A DNA stretch of 64,000 bases from Thermococcus sp. 21S7 (GCF_012027615.1 NZ_SNUT01000002.1:62001-126000), one strand, 5' to 3'. Counted from the first letter of the stretch, positions 28,741 through 37,761 are shown. The notes: generated from the sequence alone by a model not told the origin. Numbers and translations: made by a program.

Positions 28741-29786
28741 CACCATATCCAGCTATATCGCTTTTTCTTGTACGTGCCCACCACCCGGACGGGTTCGCCG
28801 CAGTACTTACACTTCCCATCGTCGGTTATGCTGTACTCGGTGATTTTGAATCCCCAGCGCACTATTAAAGGTTTGCCGCACTTGGGGCAGTACGTGGTCT
28901 CTCCCTCGTGCCCGGGCACGTTGCCGATGTAGACGAATTTCAGCCCCTCCTCCCGGGCAACGCGGTAGGCCATTTCGACGGTCTCAACCGGCGTTGGAGG
29001 GAGGTGGGCCAGCTTGTAGTGCGGGAAGAAGCGAGAGAAGTGAACCGGTGTGTCGTCTCCGAGTTCTTCAACGACCCAGCGCGCAAAGGCTCGGATTTCA
29101 TCTTCCCCGTCGTTGAGCGTCGGGATAATGAGATAAGTCAGCTCGACGTGGATTCCGAACTCCTTCTTGGCTATCTCCGCCGTCCTCCTGCTCGGCTCCC
29201 CGCTTGGAACGCCGGCTATCTTCATGTAGAAGGCGTCATCGAACGCCTTGATGTCGATGTTCATGGCGTCTATGTACGGTGCCAGCTCCCTGAACGGCTC
29301 CTCGTTGATGTAGCCGTTGGTTATGAGGAGGTTGTATATACCGGCCTCCTTAGCGAGCTTGGCCGTATCGAGAACGAACTCGTACCATATCACGGGCTCG
29401 TTGTAAGTGTAGGCTATGCTCTCGCACCCGTAGCGCTTCGCTATCGCGACCACACTCTCGGGAGTCATGTCGTGCAGATAAGGAAAGCTCTCATCGGTCT
29501 GGCTTATCTCCCAGTTCTGGCAGTGCCTGCAGTGCATGTTGCAGCCAACGGTGCTTATCGAGAGCGCGCAGGAGCCGGGCCAGAAGTGGAAGAGCGGCTT
29601 CTTTTCAACGGGATCCGCCGCTATGGATGAAACCTTGCCGTAGTTGAGCGTGTAAAGCTTTCCGTTGATGTTCTTCCTCACCCTGCAGGAGCCGCGCTGG
29701 CCCTCGTTTATGATGCAGTTGAGAGGGCACAGTCTGCACCTAACCCTTCCGCCATCAAGCGGCTCCCAGTAAAGGGCCTCTCTCAT
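28740..29786 (-). CDS. amrS: AmmeMemoRadiSam system radical SAM enzyme
   Basis: The 348-residue protein begins MREALYWEPLDGGRVRCRLCP with an N-terminal cysteine-rich motif (CRLCPLNC, GSCRVR). The radical SAM cluster is CNMHCRHC (about residue 84), the core includes AYTYNEPVIWYEFVLD and MNIDIKAFDDAFY, and a zinc ribbon (CPKCGKPL, CKYCGEPV) closes the protein. It belongs to the pyruvate formate-lyase activating enzyme-like family conserved with AMMECR1 and Memo; those two genes are not in this window. The substrate is not established. GGTGAGATCC precedes ATG 29786. Confidence 0.9.
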   Translation of the reverse strand: MREALYWEPLDGGRVRCRLCPLNCIINEGQRGSCRVRKNINGKLYTLNYGKVSSIAADPVEKKPLFHFWPGSCALSISTVGCNMHCRHCQNWEISQTDESFPYLHDMTPESVVAIAKRYGCESIAYTYNEPVIWYEFVLDTAKLAKEAGIYNLLITNGYINEEPFRELAPYIDAMNIDIKAFDDAFYMKIAGVPSGEPSRRTAEIAKKEFGIHVELTYLIIPTLNDGEDEIRAFARWVVEELGDDTPVHFSRFFPHYKLAHLPPTPVETVEMAYRVAREEGLKFVYIGNVPGHEGETTYCPKCGKPLIVRWGFKITEYSITDDGKCKYCGEPVRVVGTYKKKRYSWIW

Positions 29787-29811
29787 GGATCTCACCTAAG
29801 AAAAACTCTGG

Positions 29812-30534
29812 CTACTCACGTTTAAGCTTTTGGTACCTTTCATAGTACTCGCCCATTGTCAGGAACTCCGCATTCTGGCTCTTGTAATAGTCAATAAGCC
29901 TTCCGAGCAGTTCGACGGCCTTGTCTCCAGTATTGAACCTGCAGTCCCACCGGATTTTTTCCCTCTGCATCGGCACGAACTCCCAGGGGTGGGCGAAGTA
30001 AACGCGGGGCTCCTTCAGGCGGGCATGGATGAGCTTCTGCACCCTCCAGGGCAGTCTTATAACGGAACTCGTGGTGGATGCAGGGACCTCAAGAACTTCC
30101 CCGAAGAACCTCACGCCCTCTCTGTAACCTTTATAAGTTGCCTTGGATGAGTCAACGAGGACGCCATTTTTTGCCAGTATATCATAATAGTAGTTAGGAA
30201 ACTGAAGGTTGGGCGCGCGGAACGAGACGACCTCACCGAACTCCCTCAGCACCTCCAGGGATTTCACGATGGCCCTTTTGCCCCCGTCCTTGGTGAGCTT
30301 GTCCAGCCGCTCGTGGTTGTAGTTGTGGCTTCCCAGCTCGTGTCCCTCGTCAACGACCCGTTTAACAAGCTCCGGAAAGCGCTTCGCCATCTCCGCCGTA
30401 AAGAAAAACGTCGCCCTCACCTTCTTTTCGGCCATTAGATCCAGCAGCTTCGGAAGCCCGTCTTCCATTCCCCTCGTCGTCGTCAGGTACGGTGGACAGT
30501 CGTGCTCGACGTCAAACGTTATTGAAACGAGCAT
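29812..30534 (-). CDS. Polysaccharide deacetylase (CE4/NodB-like)
   Basis: The roughly 240-residue protein starts MLVSITFDVEHDCPPYL, where the motif 1 aspartates (FDVEHD) replace the classical TFDDG. Motif 2 is GHELGSHNYNHERLD with the HxxxH metal ligands (about residue 85), followed by VVSFRAPNLQFPNYYYDIL and YFAHPWEFVP. This is the NodB fold of metal-dependent N- or O-deacetylases. Its start overlaps the stop of a PIG-A-like glycosyltransferase, so it probably trims that enzyme's product. No signal peptide, so it should act in the cytoplasm. ATG 30537 is an alternative start. Confidence 0.85.
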   Translation of the reverse strand: MLVSITFDVEHDCPPYLTTTRGMEDGLPKLLDLMAEKKVRATFFFTAEMAKRFPELVKRVVDEGHELGSHNYNHERLDKLTKDGGKRAIVKSLEVLREFGEVVSFRAPNLQFPNYYYDILAKNGVLVDSSKATYKGYREGVRFFGEVLEVPASTTSSVIRLPWRVQKLIHARLKEPRVYFAHPWEFVPMQREKIRWDCRFNTGDKAVELLGRLIDYYKSQNAEFLTMGEYYERYQKLKRE

Positions 30535-31757
30535 CATCCCAGCCTCCTCATCATTCTGTACATCAGGTATCTCCTATCGGTGGCTTCACCCATGTCCATT
30601 GTGCAGCGGTACACCCTCACCAGCCGCTGAAGCACGACCTCCCAGGAAAACTCCTTTTCGGTTCTTTTTCGTGCTTCCACGCCCATAGCCACCAGCTTTT
30701 CAGGGTTTTGAAAAACCTCTGCGAGGTTCTCCGCCATTTTCTCTTCACTCACGGCCAGTAGACCGGTGGTTCCATTGATAACCATGTCCGACAGCCCGCT
30801 CTCGTTTCGCCCTATTACGGGGTTTCCCGTGGCCATTGCCTCAAGTCCCACGACGGGAAACGCCTCTAGGATGCCGGGCATGAGAACCAGGTCCGCCGCC
30901 CAGTACAGCGGGAGGAGCCTTCCCCTCTCCATGAAGTCGTACAGCTCTGCTATCTCCCCGATGCCTGTTTCCCGGAGGTTTCTCTCAAGCACCGGGCGCA
31001 TCGGGCCGTTTCCTATCATTACAAGCTTCACCTTACTCTTTGGAACCCCACTCCGCTTGAGTGCCGCCCTCATCATCACCGGTATCCTGTGGGCCTGCTT
31101 GCGCTCGGTCATCCTTCCGAGGTAGAGCACGACTATCTCGTCCCTCACCCCGAGATCCCTTCTGGCTCTCTCCCGCTCCTCCGGTTCGGGCGGACGCCAT
31201 TTCACCACGTCTATCCCGTTGGGAACCACGACGACCGGGCGGCCGTCGAGTTCCTTCCCCAGCAGGTTCCTGGTGTCTTCGGCGACGGGGGTGCTGACGG
31301 CCACGAAGGTGTCTATCCTCTTGAGGTGGTGCCTGATTAAGGGGCCGATTAAAAAGTCCAGGGAGGGCTTGCCGTAGAACGAGTGGTTGGTGGCGACCAC
31401 GGGGACGTTCCGGATTCCCCGGGATATCTTCGACACACCGATTGCCAGGGGGGAGTATATGCTGTGGATGTGGGTTATGTCAAAGCCCACCTCCTTGTAA
31501 AACTCGTTTATCTTCCAGAACTGCGAAAAACCAACGCTGGAGTGGTATTTTCGGAAGTAGAGCGTCGCGGGAAACCTGACAACGCGGTATGGAAAGCGGT
31601 CAACGTAGGGCTTCATATACCTGTAGTCGTGGGTCAGGACGTAGGGTTCGTGCCCCATGAGAACGAGGTTGCGGGTGAGTTCATCGATGTGTGATTCTAT
31701 TCCCCCTATCTTCGGGTAGAACCAGTCGCTTGCTATTGCGATTTTAAGGCTTTCCAT
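30534..31757 (-). CDS. Family 4 glycosyltransferase, PIG-A-like
   Basis: The 407-residue GT-B enzyme begins MESLKIAIASDWFYPKIGGI and continues ESHIDELTRNL, a pattern very like eukaryotic PIG-A (FFYPNMGGVESHI). The acceptor domain ends with HIHSIYSPLAIGVS and VVATNHSFYGKP. The donor site holds VVVPNGIDVVKWRP, LGRMTERKQAHRI and the E-x7-E motif EAFPVVGLEAMATGNPVIG. It likely transfers a sugar from a nucleotide donor to a lipid or glycan. It overlaps the UPF0104 gene upstream by about 25 bases and the deacetylase gene downstream, making a three-gene operon. Confidence 0.88.
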   Translation of the reverse strand: MESLKIAIASDWFYPKIGGIESHIDELTRNLVLMGHEPYVLTHDYRYMKPYVDRFPYRVVRFPATLYFRKYHSSVGFSQFWKINEFYKEVGFDITHIHSIYSPLAIGVSKISRGIRNVPVVATNHSFYGKPSLDFLIGPLIRHHLKRIDTFVAVSTPVAEDTRNLLGKELDGRPVVVVPNGIDVVKWRPPEPEERERARRDLGVRDEIVVLYLGRMTERKQAHRIPVMMRAALKRSGVPKSKVKLVMIGNGPMRPVLERNLRETGIGEIAELYDFMERGRLLPLYWAADLVLMPGILEAFPVVGLEAMATGNPVIGRNESGLSDMVINGTTGLLAVSEEKMAENLAEVFQNPEKLVAMGVEARKRTEKEFSWEVVLQRLVRVYRCTMDMGEATDRRYLMYRMMRRLG

Positions 31758-32614
31758 ATTTCAACCCCTCCGGACGTCAGGAGAACCGCTAGTCCCACTA
31801 GACTGCTGGCGACGTACGAGACAAAGCGCTCCAGGAGGGTTATTGAAACCGCGAGCGCCATGGGAATTCCGAAATAGGTGAGTGTCCCCACCAAGCCGCC
31901 CTCGATTATGCCCACACCTCCAGGGGTGAAGGCGACGAGGCCGAAGAGGAGGTTCGCTATTGAAATCACCGCTATGAAGCTCCACGCCAGATTGAGACCA
32001 AAGGCGAGGGCTATGAGCTTCAGTCTGACGACGTCGAGGAGCCAGACGGTGGAGCTGAGCAGGACCGCGGCCATATTGAGGCTGTGCATGCTCCGCAGTG
32101 CGGTTATTTTCCGCATCTCTTCATCCGTCACCGGGGTTCGGAAGACGCGGAGCGAGAGCCTCACGAAGGCGTCCCACTTGAACCATATCAGAATCACGCT
32201 GGCTGTGCCGAGGATTATGAACGGGAGGGGCTCCCCGGATGAGAAGTACATCATACCAACAAGGAAGAGGGCGAATATCGGAATGGTCTCCAGTATGCGC
32301 TCGTAGACTATGCTGACCGCGGAAACTCCCGTTGGGATGTTGGCCTTTTTAGAAACCCACGCCATTCTGAGCAGTTCCCCGCCGCTCCTGCTCATCGGGG
32401 TGACGTTGTTCATGAAAATCGAAGCGAGGATTGCTTTAATGAGTTCGTGCAGGGGGGCGTCCCTGCCGACGCCCTTCAAAACGAGCTTCCAGCGGACTGC
32501 GTAGAGAACGACGCTCACGTAGTACGTGAGAAAGGCTAGGATGAGGTACTTAAGGGACGCGCTGACGACCACTGAAAAATACTGCTGCGCTGACGTGGTA
32601 AGGCTCCCCAGCAT
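31733..32614 (-). CDS. UPF0104/lysylphosphatidylglycerol synthase-TM-like membrane protein
   Basis: The roughly 293-residue protein has about eight membrane segments, with YYVSVVLYAVRWKLVLKG early, the conserved FMNNVTPMSRSGGELLRMAW near residue 70 and FTPGGVGIIEGGLVGTLTYFGIP near 230. These are the signature loops of the UPF0104 (YbhN/AglD-type) family, whose members are often encoded beside glycosyltransferases and are suspected lipid or glycolipid translocases. As first gene of the operon it probably handles the membrane step of the same product. ATG 32614 is chosen, nine bases after AAGGTAGGTC; GTG 32620 is possible. Confidence 0.8.
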   Translation of the reverse strand: MLGSLTTSAQQYFSVVVSASLKYLILAFLTYYVSVVLYAVRWKLVLKGVGRDAPLHELIKAILASIFMNNVTPMSRSGGELLRMAWVSKKANIPTGVSAVSIVYERILETIPIFALFLVGMMYFSSGEPLPFIILGTASVILIWFKWDAFVRLSLRVFRTPVTDEEMRKITALRSMHSLNMAAVLLSSTVWLLDVVRLKLIALAFGLNLAWSFIAVISIANLLFGLVAFTPGGVGIIEGGLVGTLTYFGIPMALAVSITLLERFVSYVASSLVGLAVLLTSGGVEIWKALKSQ

Positions 32615-32654
32615 AGTCACGACCTACCTTAAGTCGGTCTAGGATTTTAAAACG

Positions 32655-33620
32655 TTATCGGAACATCGTTCTATACGTTCCTTTTACACCCTTGTTAAGG
32701 TGTTCCCAGCCCAAAACGGGCATCTCCTGTCTTTTTTCATTGATGGTAATGTAAACCCCTGCCCCTTTTAGAACCCTCCCGATGACGGTGCACCTCACGG
32801 GGCATTCATCCAGCAGGCTTTCCGGGATGGTGAAGACCAGCTCGAACTCCTCCCCGCTCGCGAGGGCCATCTCAATCGAATTCAAACCCATGACCTGGGC
32901 AACTGCCCTTACCTCATCCCGAATCGGCAGCTTCTGGGCCTCGACCTCTATCCTCACCCCGCTCATCCTGGCCAGGAGGTGCAGCTCCTTACTCAGACCG
33001 TCGCTTACGTCGATGGCTGCATTCGCAAGCCCGCTCAGTTCGATTCCCTCACTAACCCGTGCCATCGGTTCGAGAAGCTTCTCGTAAAGGGTCTCTTTCG
33101 TCTTCTTGGACACGTCAAGGCCGTGCTTCCACACTAGGAGCCCCGCCAGGGCCCTGCCGATGTCGCCGGTAATGCAGACCAGGTCGCCCGGCCTCGCCCC
33201 GCTCCGGGTCAGAAGTCTCTCAGTCCTCCCGAGGGCGATTCCGTCTATTATCAAATCGTCCGCCTCGTTGGTGTCGGCGCTCAGGACTGGGAGGTTGTAG
33301 AATTCAAGGGCGTTCCCGATTCCTTTTGCAACGCCTTCGAGGTAATCCATATCAATATCCTGCGGAACGCCCAGTGAGAAGAGGAACCCCACAGGTCTCG
33401 CTCCCATGGCGGCAACATCGCTGACGTTCATGGTGACGGCCTTAAACCCGACCTGCTCGGGCGTCATTACGTCCGGCACGTCAGTTCTCCTCACGAGCAT
33501 GTCGTTGGTGGCGACCAGCCATTCGTCACCGAACTTAATTGCTCCCGCGTCGTCCCCCAGCGGCAGGTCTCCCTGAAGCTTGAGGTGCCTTCTGAAGAGC
33601 TCGATTATCTCCCTCTCCAC
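32655..33620 (-). CDS. thiL: Thiamine-monophosphate kinase
   Basis: The 321-residue protein read from GTG 33620 starts MEREIIELFRRHLKLQG. It carries the AIR-synthase-like features of ThiL: GDLPLGDDAGAIKFGDEWLVATNDMLV, MNVSDVAAMGARPVGFLFSLGVP and VSADTNEADDLIIDGIALG-like segments. It phosphorylates thiamine phosphate to the diphosphate cofactor. The longer frame from 33689 is rejected: GGGGGTAAAG sits just before the GTG, and the TATA element (GGCTTTAAATCC, minus strand, about 33650-33661) falls inside it. Confidence 0.9.
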   Translation of the reverse strand: MEREIIELFRRHLKLQGDLPLGDDAGAIKFGDEWLVATNDMLVRRTDVPDVMTPEQVGFKAVTMNVSDVAAMGARPVGFLFSLGVPQDIDMDYLEGVAKGIGNALEFYNLPVLSADTNEADDLIIDGIALGRTERLLTRSGARPGDLVCITGDIGRALAGLLVWKHGLDVSKKTKETLYEKLLEPMARVSEGIELSGLANAAIDVSDGLSKELHLLARMSGVRIEVEAQKLPIRDEVRAVAQVMGLNSIEMALASGEEFELVFTIPESLLDECPVRCTVIGRVLKGAGVYITINEKRQEMPVLGWEHLNKGVKGTYRTMFR

Positions 33621-33707
33621 CTTTACCCCCACTTCCAGTTGGGGCCGGGGATTTAAAGCCTTCGCCAAGCTTTTATGTCCCTTCGCCAATCTAATCCAGT
33701 GGTGACG

Positions 33708-34691
33708 ATGCGGGAGCTGAGGTACAATCCTCTAACCGGCCAGTGGGTCATGGTCTCCGCTGTGAGGAAAAAACGCCCCTGGAGGCCGCGGAACTTCTGC
33801 CCCTTCTGCCCCGGTGGCGAGGAAACCGGTTACGGCTGGGAGGTTCTCCTGCTTCCGAACAGGTTTCCCCTGCTGTCCTTCGATGCCTCACGGCCAGAGC
33901 GAGATGGGTTCTACAGGAGGGCACGGGCGCTCGGCCAGTGCAGCGTGATAGTCGAAACGCCTGAACACGACGTCAGAGACCTCGACGGGCTTTCCCTCGA
34001 TGCCGTGACCAGAGTTGTTGAATTATGGAAAAACATAACCGCAGAACTGAAGAGAAATCCCCACGTTGCCTACGTCTCAATCTTCCGAAACAAGGGTGAG
34101 GAGATAGGTGTTAGCCTGACCCATCCCCACGGCCAGCTCTACGCGACACCGTTCGTACCCCTCAAGGTTCGCCTCAAAATCGAGAACTCCAGGGAATACT
34201 CCAAGCGCACCGGTGAGTGCCTCTTCTGCAGGATTCTGAGCGAGGAGCTGGAGAGTGAGAGGGCGATATACGAGAACGGAAGCTTTGCAATCTTCCTGCC
34301 CTTCTTTGCGAACTGGCCCTTTGAAGTCCACATCTACCCCAAAAGGCACGTCCAGAGGCTCACCCAGCTGACGGAGGAAGAGCTCGCGGATTTGGCCGAC
34401 GCGCTCAGGACTGCGACCGGAACCCTCAACACGGTCCTGGAGAGGGACATGCCCTATACGATGATGGTCTATCAGGCACCGTTTAAGGGAACCTACGGCT
34501 TCTACCACCTCCACATCGAGTTCTATCCAATCCTGAGGGAGAACGGCAGAATCAAGTACGCCGCGGGGATAGAGATGGGAACCTGGGACTTCACCTACGA
34601 TGGAATCCCAGAGGAGAATGCGGAGAAGCTGAAGGGTGCCTGCAGAAAGGTGATAAAAAGAATCGGCGCAAGGGGTAGGTGCCTCACTTAG
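33708..34691 (+). CDS. galT: Galactose-1-phosphate uridylyltransferase
   Basis: The 327-residue HIT-superfamily enzyme starts MRELRYNPLTGQWVMVSAVR and carries the zinc-site CPFCPG, the active-site SLTHPHGQLYATPFVP (HPH, catalytic second histidine, about residue 146), CLFCRILSEE and a C-terminal half with FEVHIYPKRHVQRL and FYHLHIEFYP. It interconverts UDP-glucose and UDP-galactose 1-phosphates (Leloir pathway). GGTGACG precedes ATG 33708; GCTTTTATG near 33669 is the TATA element. The 3' end overlaps the convergent endonuclease gene by 8 bases. Confidence 0.92.
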   Translation: MRELRYNPLTGQWVMVSAVRKKRPWRPRNFCPFCPGGEETGYGWEVLLLPNRFPLLSFDASRPERDGFYRRARALGQCSVIVETPEHDVRDLDGLSLDAVTRVVELWKNITAELKRNPHVAYVSIFRNKGEEIGVSLTHPHGQLYATPFVPLKVRLKIENSREYSKRTGECLFCRILSEELESERAIYENGSFAIFLPFFANWPFEVHIYPKRHVQRLTQLTEEELADLADALRTATGTLNTVLERDMPYTMMVYQAPFKGTYGFYHLHIEFYPILRENGRIKYAAGIEMGTWDFTYDGIPEENAEKLKGACRKVIKRIGARGRCLT

Positions 34692-35958
34692 CCTTCCGGC
34701 TTCCCCCGAGGAACTTCATGAGGCTCGTCTGCTTCGGCCGGTATTCCTCCTTTGGAACTTCGACCTCAAGGGCTTCGAGGTCCTCTATTCTGGCATTTTT
34801 TATCTCCTCCGGCAGTCTTATCTCTCCGTATTTTCCTCCGCCGCCGGGAATCACTATGAGCTTGCCCTCTCTGTAGGCCCAGATGGCCTTTGCAACCTCC
34901 TCATGAACCTCCGCCAGACCCTCAAGCGGTATATCGACGAGAACCCATATCTCGCTCCCGAACTCCTTCAAAAAGCGCTCCCAGATAACCCTTACTGCCT
35001 TCGTCTCAACTCCTTTTCCCACAACCATCGCGATTATCTCCGCCAGAGGGGCTAAGCGTAAATAGGGCGGCCTGTCCTTCGGTCTCTCTTCAGTGTCTGC
35101 CAGCTCAAGGATTCTGTCGTGAACGCCCTTCTTTATCCTGCCGCCGCACTTCGGGCACTTCCACTTGAAAGCCCTCGCCTCCTCCGGTGAATACTTTGCA
35201 TAACAGCGGGAGCAGGCGGTAAGGTGGTACTTGCCCAGCCTCGGGTCAAGGCCGGCGTTGAGGACGATTCTTCTACCTCCCCTCTTGAGAATGGCCTTCC
35301 GTATCTCCTCGAAGGTGACTTCCTCAACCTCGAAGCGGTTGAACTCCCTCCCGAGGCGGTGGGGCATCGGCGAGTGGGCGTCGCTGTTGCTGAGGTATGT
35401 CAGCGGGTGGTGGGCCTTTATCCTGTCGGCCATCTCGCTGTCGGCCGAGAGGCCGAGCTCAAGAAAATGCACCTTTGCCCCCTGGTATGCCTCCCTGAGG
35501 CTGTCGTACTCCTTGTAGAGAGCCGTCCAGGGCGTGAATGCATGCGCCGGCCCTATCAATACGCCGAGCTCGTTCGCTACCTCGGCTATCTCCGACGCTG
35601 GAAGGTTAACCCTCGGCCTTCCTTCGGTCTCTATGTCCGCCGAGTACCTCCTCAGCTCCTTCCTCATCTCCCGGACGGCTGAGATGCTCGGAAAAACCAG
35701 GACGTGGTGAACGCGCCGGTTATCCTCGACCTCTGCCGTGAGGATGAAGCGAATCCCGTTCCTCTCGTAGGTTCCCTCGTCAACCTTCTCGGTGTACCTT
35801 AACAGCTCCTCCTCCCACCTCGGGTTGAGTATGTCTCCAGTTCCGACTATCCCAAGGCCCTTGAACCTGGCGTTCTCGGCGAGGTTTGGAACCGTCATGG
35901 ATTTTGAGACCGCCTTGGAGTAGCGCGAGTGTATGTGAAGGTCGGCATCAACCTGCAT
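34684..35958 (-). CDS. Endonuclease Q (deaminated-base repair nuclease) with PCNA-binding tail
   Basis: The 424-residue protein has a PHP-type metal-dependent nuclease domain (MQVDADLHIHSRYSKAVSKS, HVLVFPSIS, GPAHAFTPWTALYKEYDSL, LSNSDAHSPMPHRLGREFN), then a zinc finger (CSRCYAKY, CPKCGGRI) and a helical C-terminal region. The last residues include QTSLMKFL (Q410-L413-F416-L417), a PCNA-interacting peptide. Family knowledge: EndoQ nicks DNA 5' of uracil, hypoxanthine, xanthine and abasic sites. ATG 35958 follows GAGGTGGTTCC-like sequence. Confidence 0.92.
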   Translation of the reverse strand: MQVDADLHIHSRYSKAVSKSMTVPNLAENARFKGLGIVGTGDILNPRWEEELLRYTEKVDEGTYERNGIRFILTAEVEDNRRVHHVLVFPSISAVREMRKELRRYSADIETEGRPRVNLPASEIAEVANELGVLIGPAHAFTPWTALYKEYDSLREAYQGAKVHFLELGLSADSEMADRIKAHHPLTYLSNSDAHSPMPHRLGREFNRFEVEEVTFEEIRKAILKRGGRRIVLNAGLDPRLGKYHLTACSRCYAKYSPEEARAFKWKCPKCGGRIKKGVHDRILELADTEERPKDRPPYLRLAPLAEIIAMVVGKGVETKAVRVIWERFLKEFGSEIWVLVDIPLEGLAEVHEEVAKAIWAYREGKLIVIPGGGGKYGEIRLPEEIKNARIEDLEALEVEVPKEEYRPKQTSLMKFLGGSRKAK

Positions 35959-35967
35959 GGAACCACC

Positions 35968-37686
35968 TCAGTCTATGTACATTCCCTCCAGACCGCGGTA
36001 GTAGGCGCGGTATATGTCCCTTTTGGTCACGACACCAACGAGCTTTCTGCTCCCGGGGCTTTCAAGGACGGGCAGGAGGTTCTGATCGTAGGCCATGAGC
36101 TTCTCGAAGGCATCCTCGGCAGTCTCCGTCGGGTAAGTTACTCCGTAGGGCCGGCGGATGAACCGCTTCACGGGCATCCGCTTAACGCTCGGGGGTCTTT
36201 TCAGGATGTCCTTTATGCCGACTATGCCCACTACCTCCATGTTTTCGTTGACAACGGGGAAGCAGTCGTGTCCGGTTTCCCCTATCAGGTGCTCCACGTC
36301 AAAGAGAGTCTGGTTCTCGGTGACGTAGACCGGCTCGCGGGTCATTATCTCGCCGACGGAGATGGTCTCAAGGATGACCGGCTTTCCGGTCTTCACGTGG
36401 TAGCCCTTCCTGATGAGCTTGAGGGTGTAGATGGACTCCCCCTTGAGGAAGAACCTGGCCGTTAGGAATCCTATGGTCGCGGAGGTCATCACGGGGGGGA
36501 GAACGGCGTAGCTCCTGGTGAGCTCCGTGACCATCAGTATCTGAGTCAGCGGGGCCTGCGTCATACCGCTGAAGAAGGCCGCCATTCCCGCCAGGGCGTA
36601 GACGGCGGGGTTTACACCAAGTCCCGGCAGGAGAACCTTCACAACCTGCCCAAAAGCCGCGCCGAACATGGTTCCTATGTACAGGCTTGGGGCGAAGACG
36701 CCGCCGCTCTGGCCGGAGCCTATCGTGAGGGCAGTGGCGAGCATCTTGACGAGCCCGAGGGTCACGAGCAGTCCTATCGCCAGCTCGCCGTAGAATGCCA
36801 TCCTCATTCCTTCGTAGCCTATTCCAAATATGCCGTAAGCTGGAAACAGCATCCCAAGAACACCGACTCCAAAGCCGCCCACCGCGGGCTTCAGGGTTTC
36901 GGGTATCCTCGACTCGGAGAAGCCGTCAACCATGCGGTAGAGGAACCGCGCGTAGAACGCCGCCAAGAGGCCGAGGCTCAGGCCCAGGAGGAAGAACATG
37001 GGGAGCTCGGGAAGCGCATGGCCGATGTCTCCGGGGAGGTCTATCTCCACCGCCCTCTTGAGGACGGCGAGGGTAATTGCGTTCCCGGTGACGGCGGCGA
37101 TGAATATGGGCACGAGGTTTATCGAAAATGCCCCCATGTAGACGACCTCAAGGGCGAACATTGCCCCCGCCAGAGGTGTGTTGAAGGTGCCGGCTATACC
37201 GGCGGCGAGACCGCAGGTGACCAGGAGCTTCTTCATCTCCCGCGATAGGTTGAACCAGCGCGCTAGAATGGATGTTAAAGCCGCGCCTATGAATCCTATG
37301 GGGCCTTCTCGTCCCACGCTTCCTCCCGAGCCTATGGTTACCGCGGTGGCTATCGTCTTCAAAACCGCGAACTTCCCCGGTATGTTGCCGCCCTTGAATA
37401 TAACCGCCTCTATAACCTCTGGGATGCCGTTCCCCTTGATCTCGGGACATTTGATGACGAAGAGCGTGACCACCAGCGCACCGAGCGTTGGCAGGAGTAT
37501 GTAGCCGATGTTGACGCCACCCACCTCGTAGGAAACGTTCGGGAGGAGCCATCCGAAAAAGAAGCCGTGAACTATGCCCACGGCCAGCCTGAACACTATC
37601 GCCCCCAAACCGCCAACTAGGCCGGCCAGGATTGAAAAAGCAATGACAACCCCCCACTTCCCGAGGTACTGCCTTTTCGATGCCAT
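35968..37686 (-). CDS. ClC-family chloride channel/transporter with CBS domains
   Basis: The 572-residue protein has an N-terminal ClC membrane domain with GNGIPEVIEA, GGSVGREGPIGFIGA (gating glutamate in GREGP, about residue 124), TFNTPLAGAMFALEVVYMG and GSGQSGGVFAPSLYIG, then two CBS domains (IMTREPVYVTENQTLFD, VVNENMEVVGIVGIKDIL, TAEDAFEKLMAYDQNLLP). The residue matching the internal proton glutamate of E. coli ClC (second E of FIIEEM) is valine here (FALEVV), a channel-like feature. ATG 37686 lies about 25 bases from the minus-strand TATA CTTTTTATTGG, predicting a leaderless mRNA. Confidence 0.9.
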   Translation of the reverse strand: MASKRQYLGKWGVVIAFSILAGLVGGLGAIVFRLAVGIVHGFFFGWLLPNVSYEVGGVNIGYILLPTLGALVVTLFVIKCPEIKGNGIPEVIEAVIFKGGNIPGKFAVLKTIATAVTIGSGGSVGREGPIGFIGAALTSILARWFNLSREMKKLLVTCGLAAGIAGTFNTPLAGAMFALEVVYMGAFSINLVPIFIAAVTGNAITLAVLKRAVEIDLPGDIGHALPELPMFFLLGLSLGLLAAFYARFLYRMVDGFSESRIPETLKPAVGGFGVGVLGMLFPAYGIFGIGYEGMRMAFYGELAIGLLVTLGLVKMLATALTIGSGQSGGVFAPSLYIGTMFGAAFGQVVKVLLPGLGVNPAVYALAGMAAFFSGMTQAPLTQILMVTELTRSYAVLPPVMTSATIGFLTARFFLKGESIYTLKLIRKGYHVKTGKPVILETISVGEIMTREPVYVTENQTLFDVEHLIGETGHDCFPVVNENMEVVGIVGIKDILKRPPSVKRMPVKRFIRRPYGVTYPTETAEDAFEKLMAYDQNLLPVLESPGSRKLVGVVTKRDIYRAYYRGLEGMYID

Positions 37687-37761
37687 CAAGGGTGATTTGG
37701 TGTCTCCAATAAAAAGCTTAAGCTTTTATACCCCCTTCCCGAACCCCCACCGGTGGGAACT

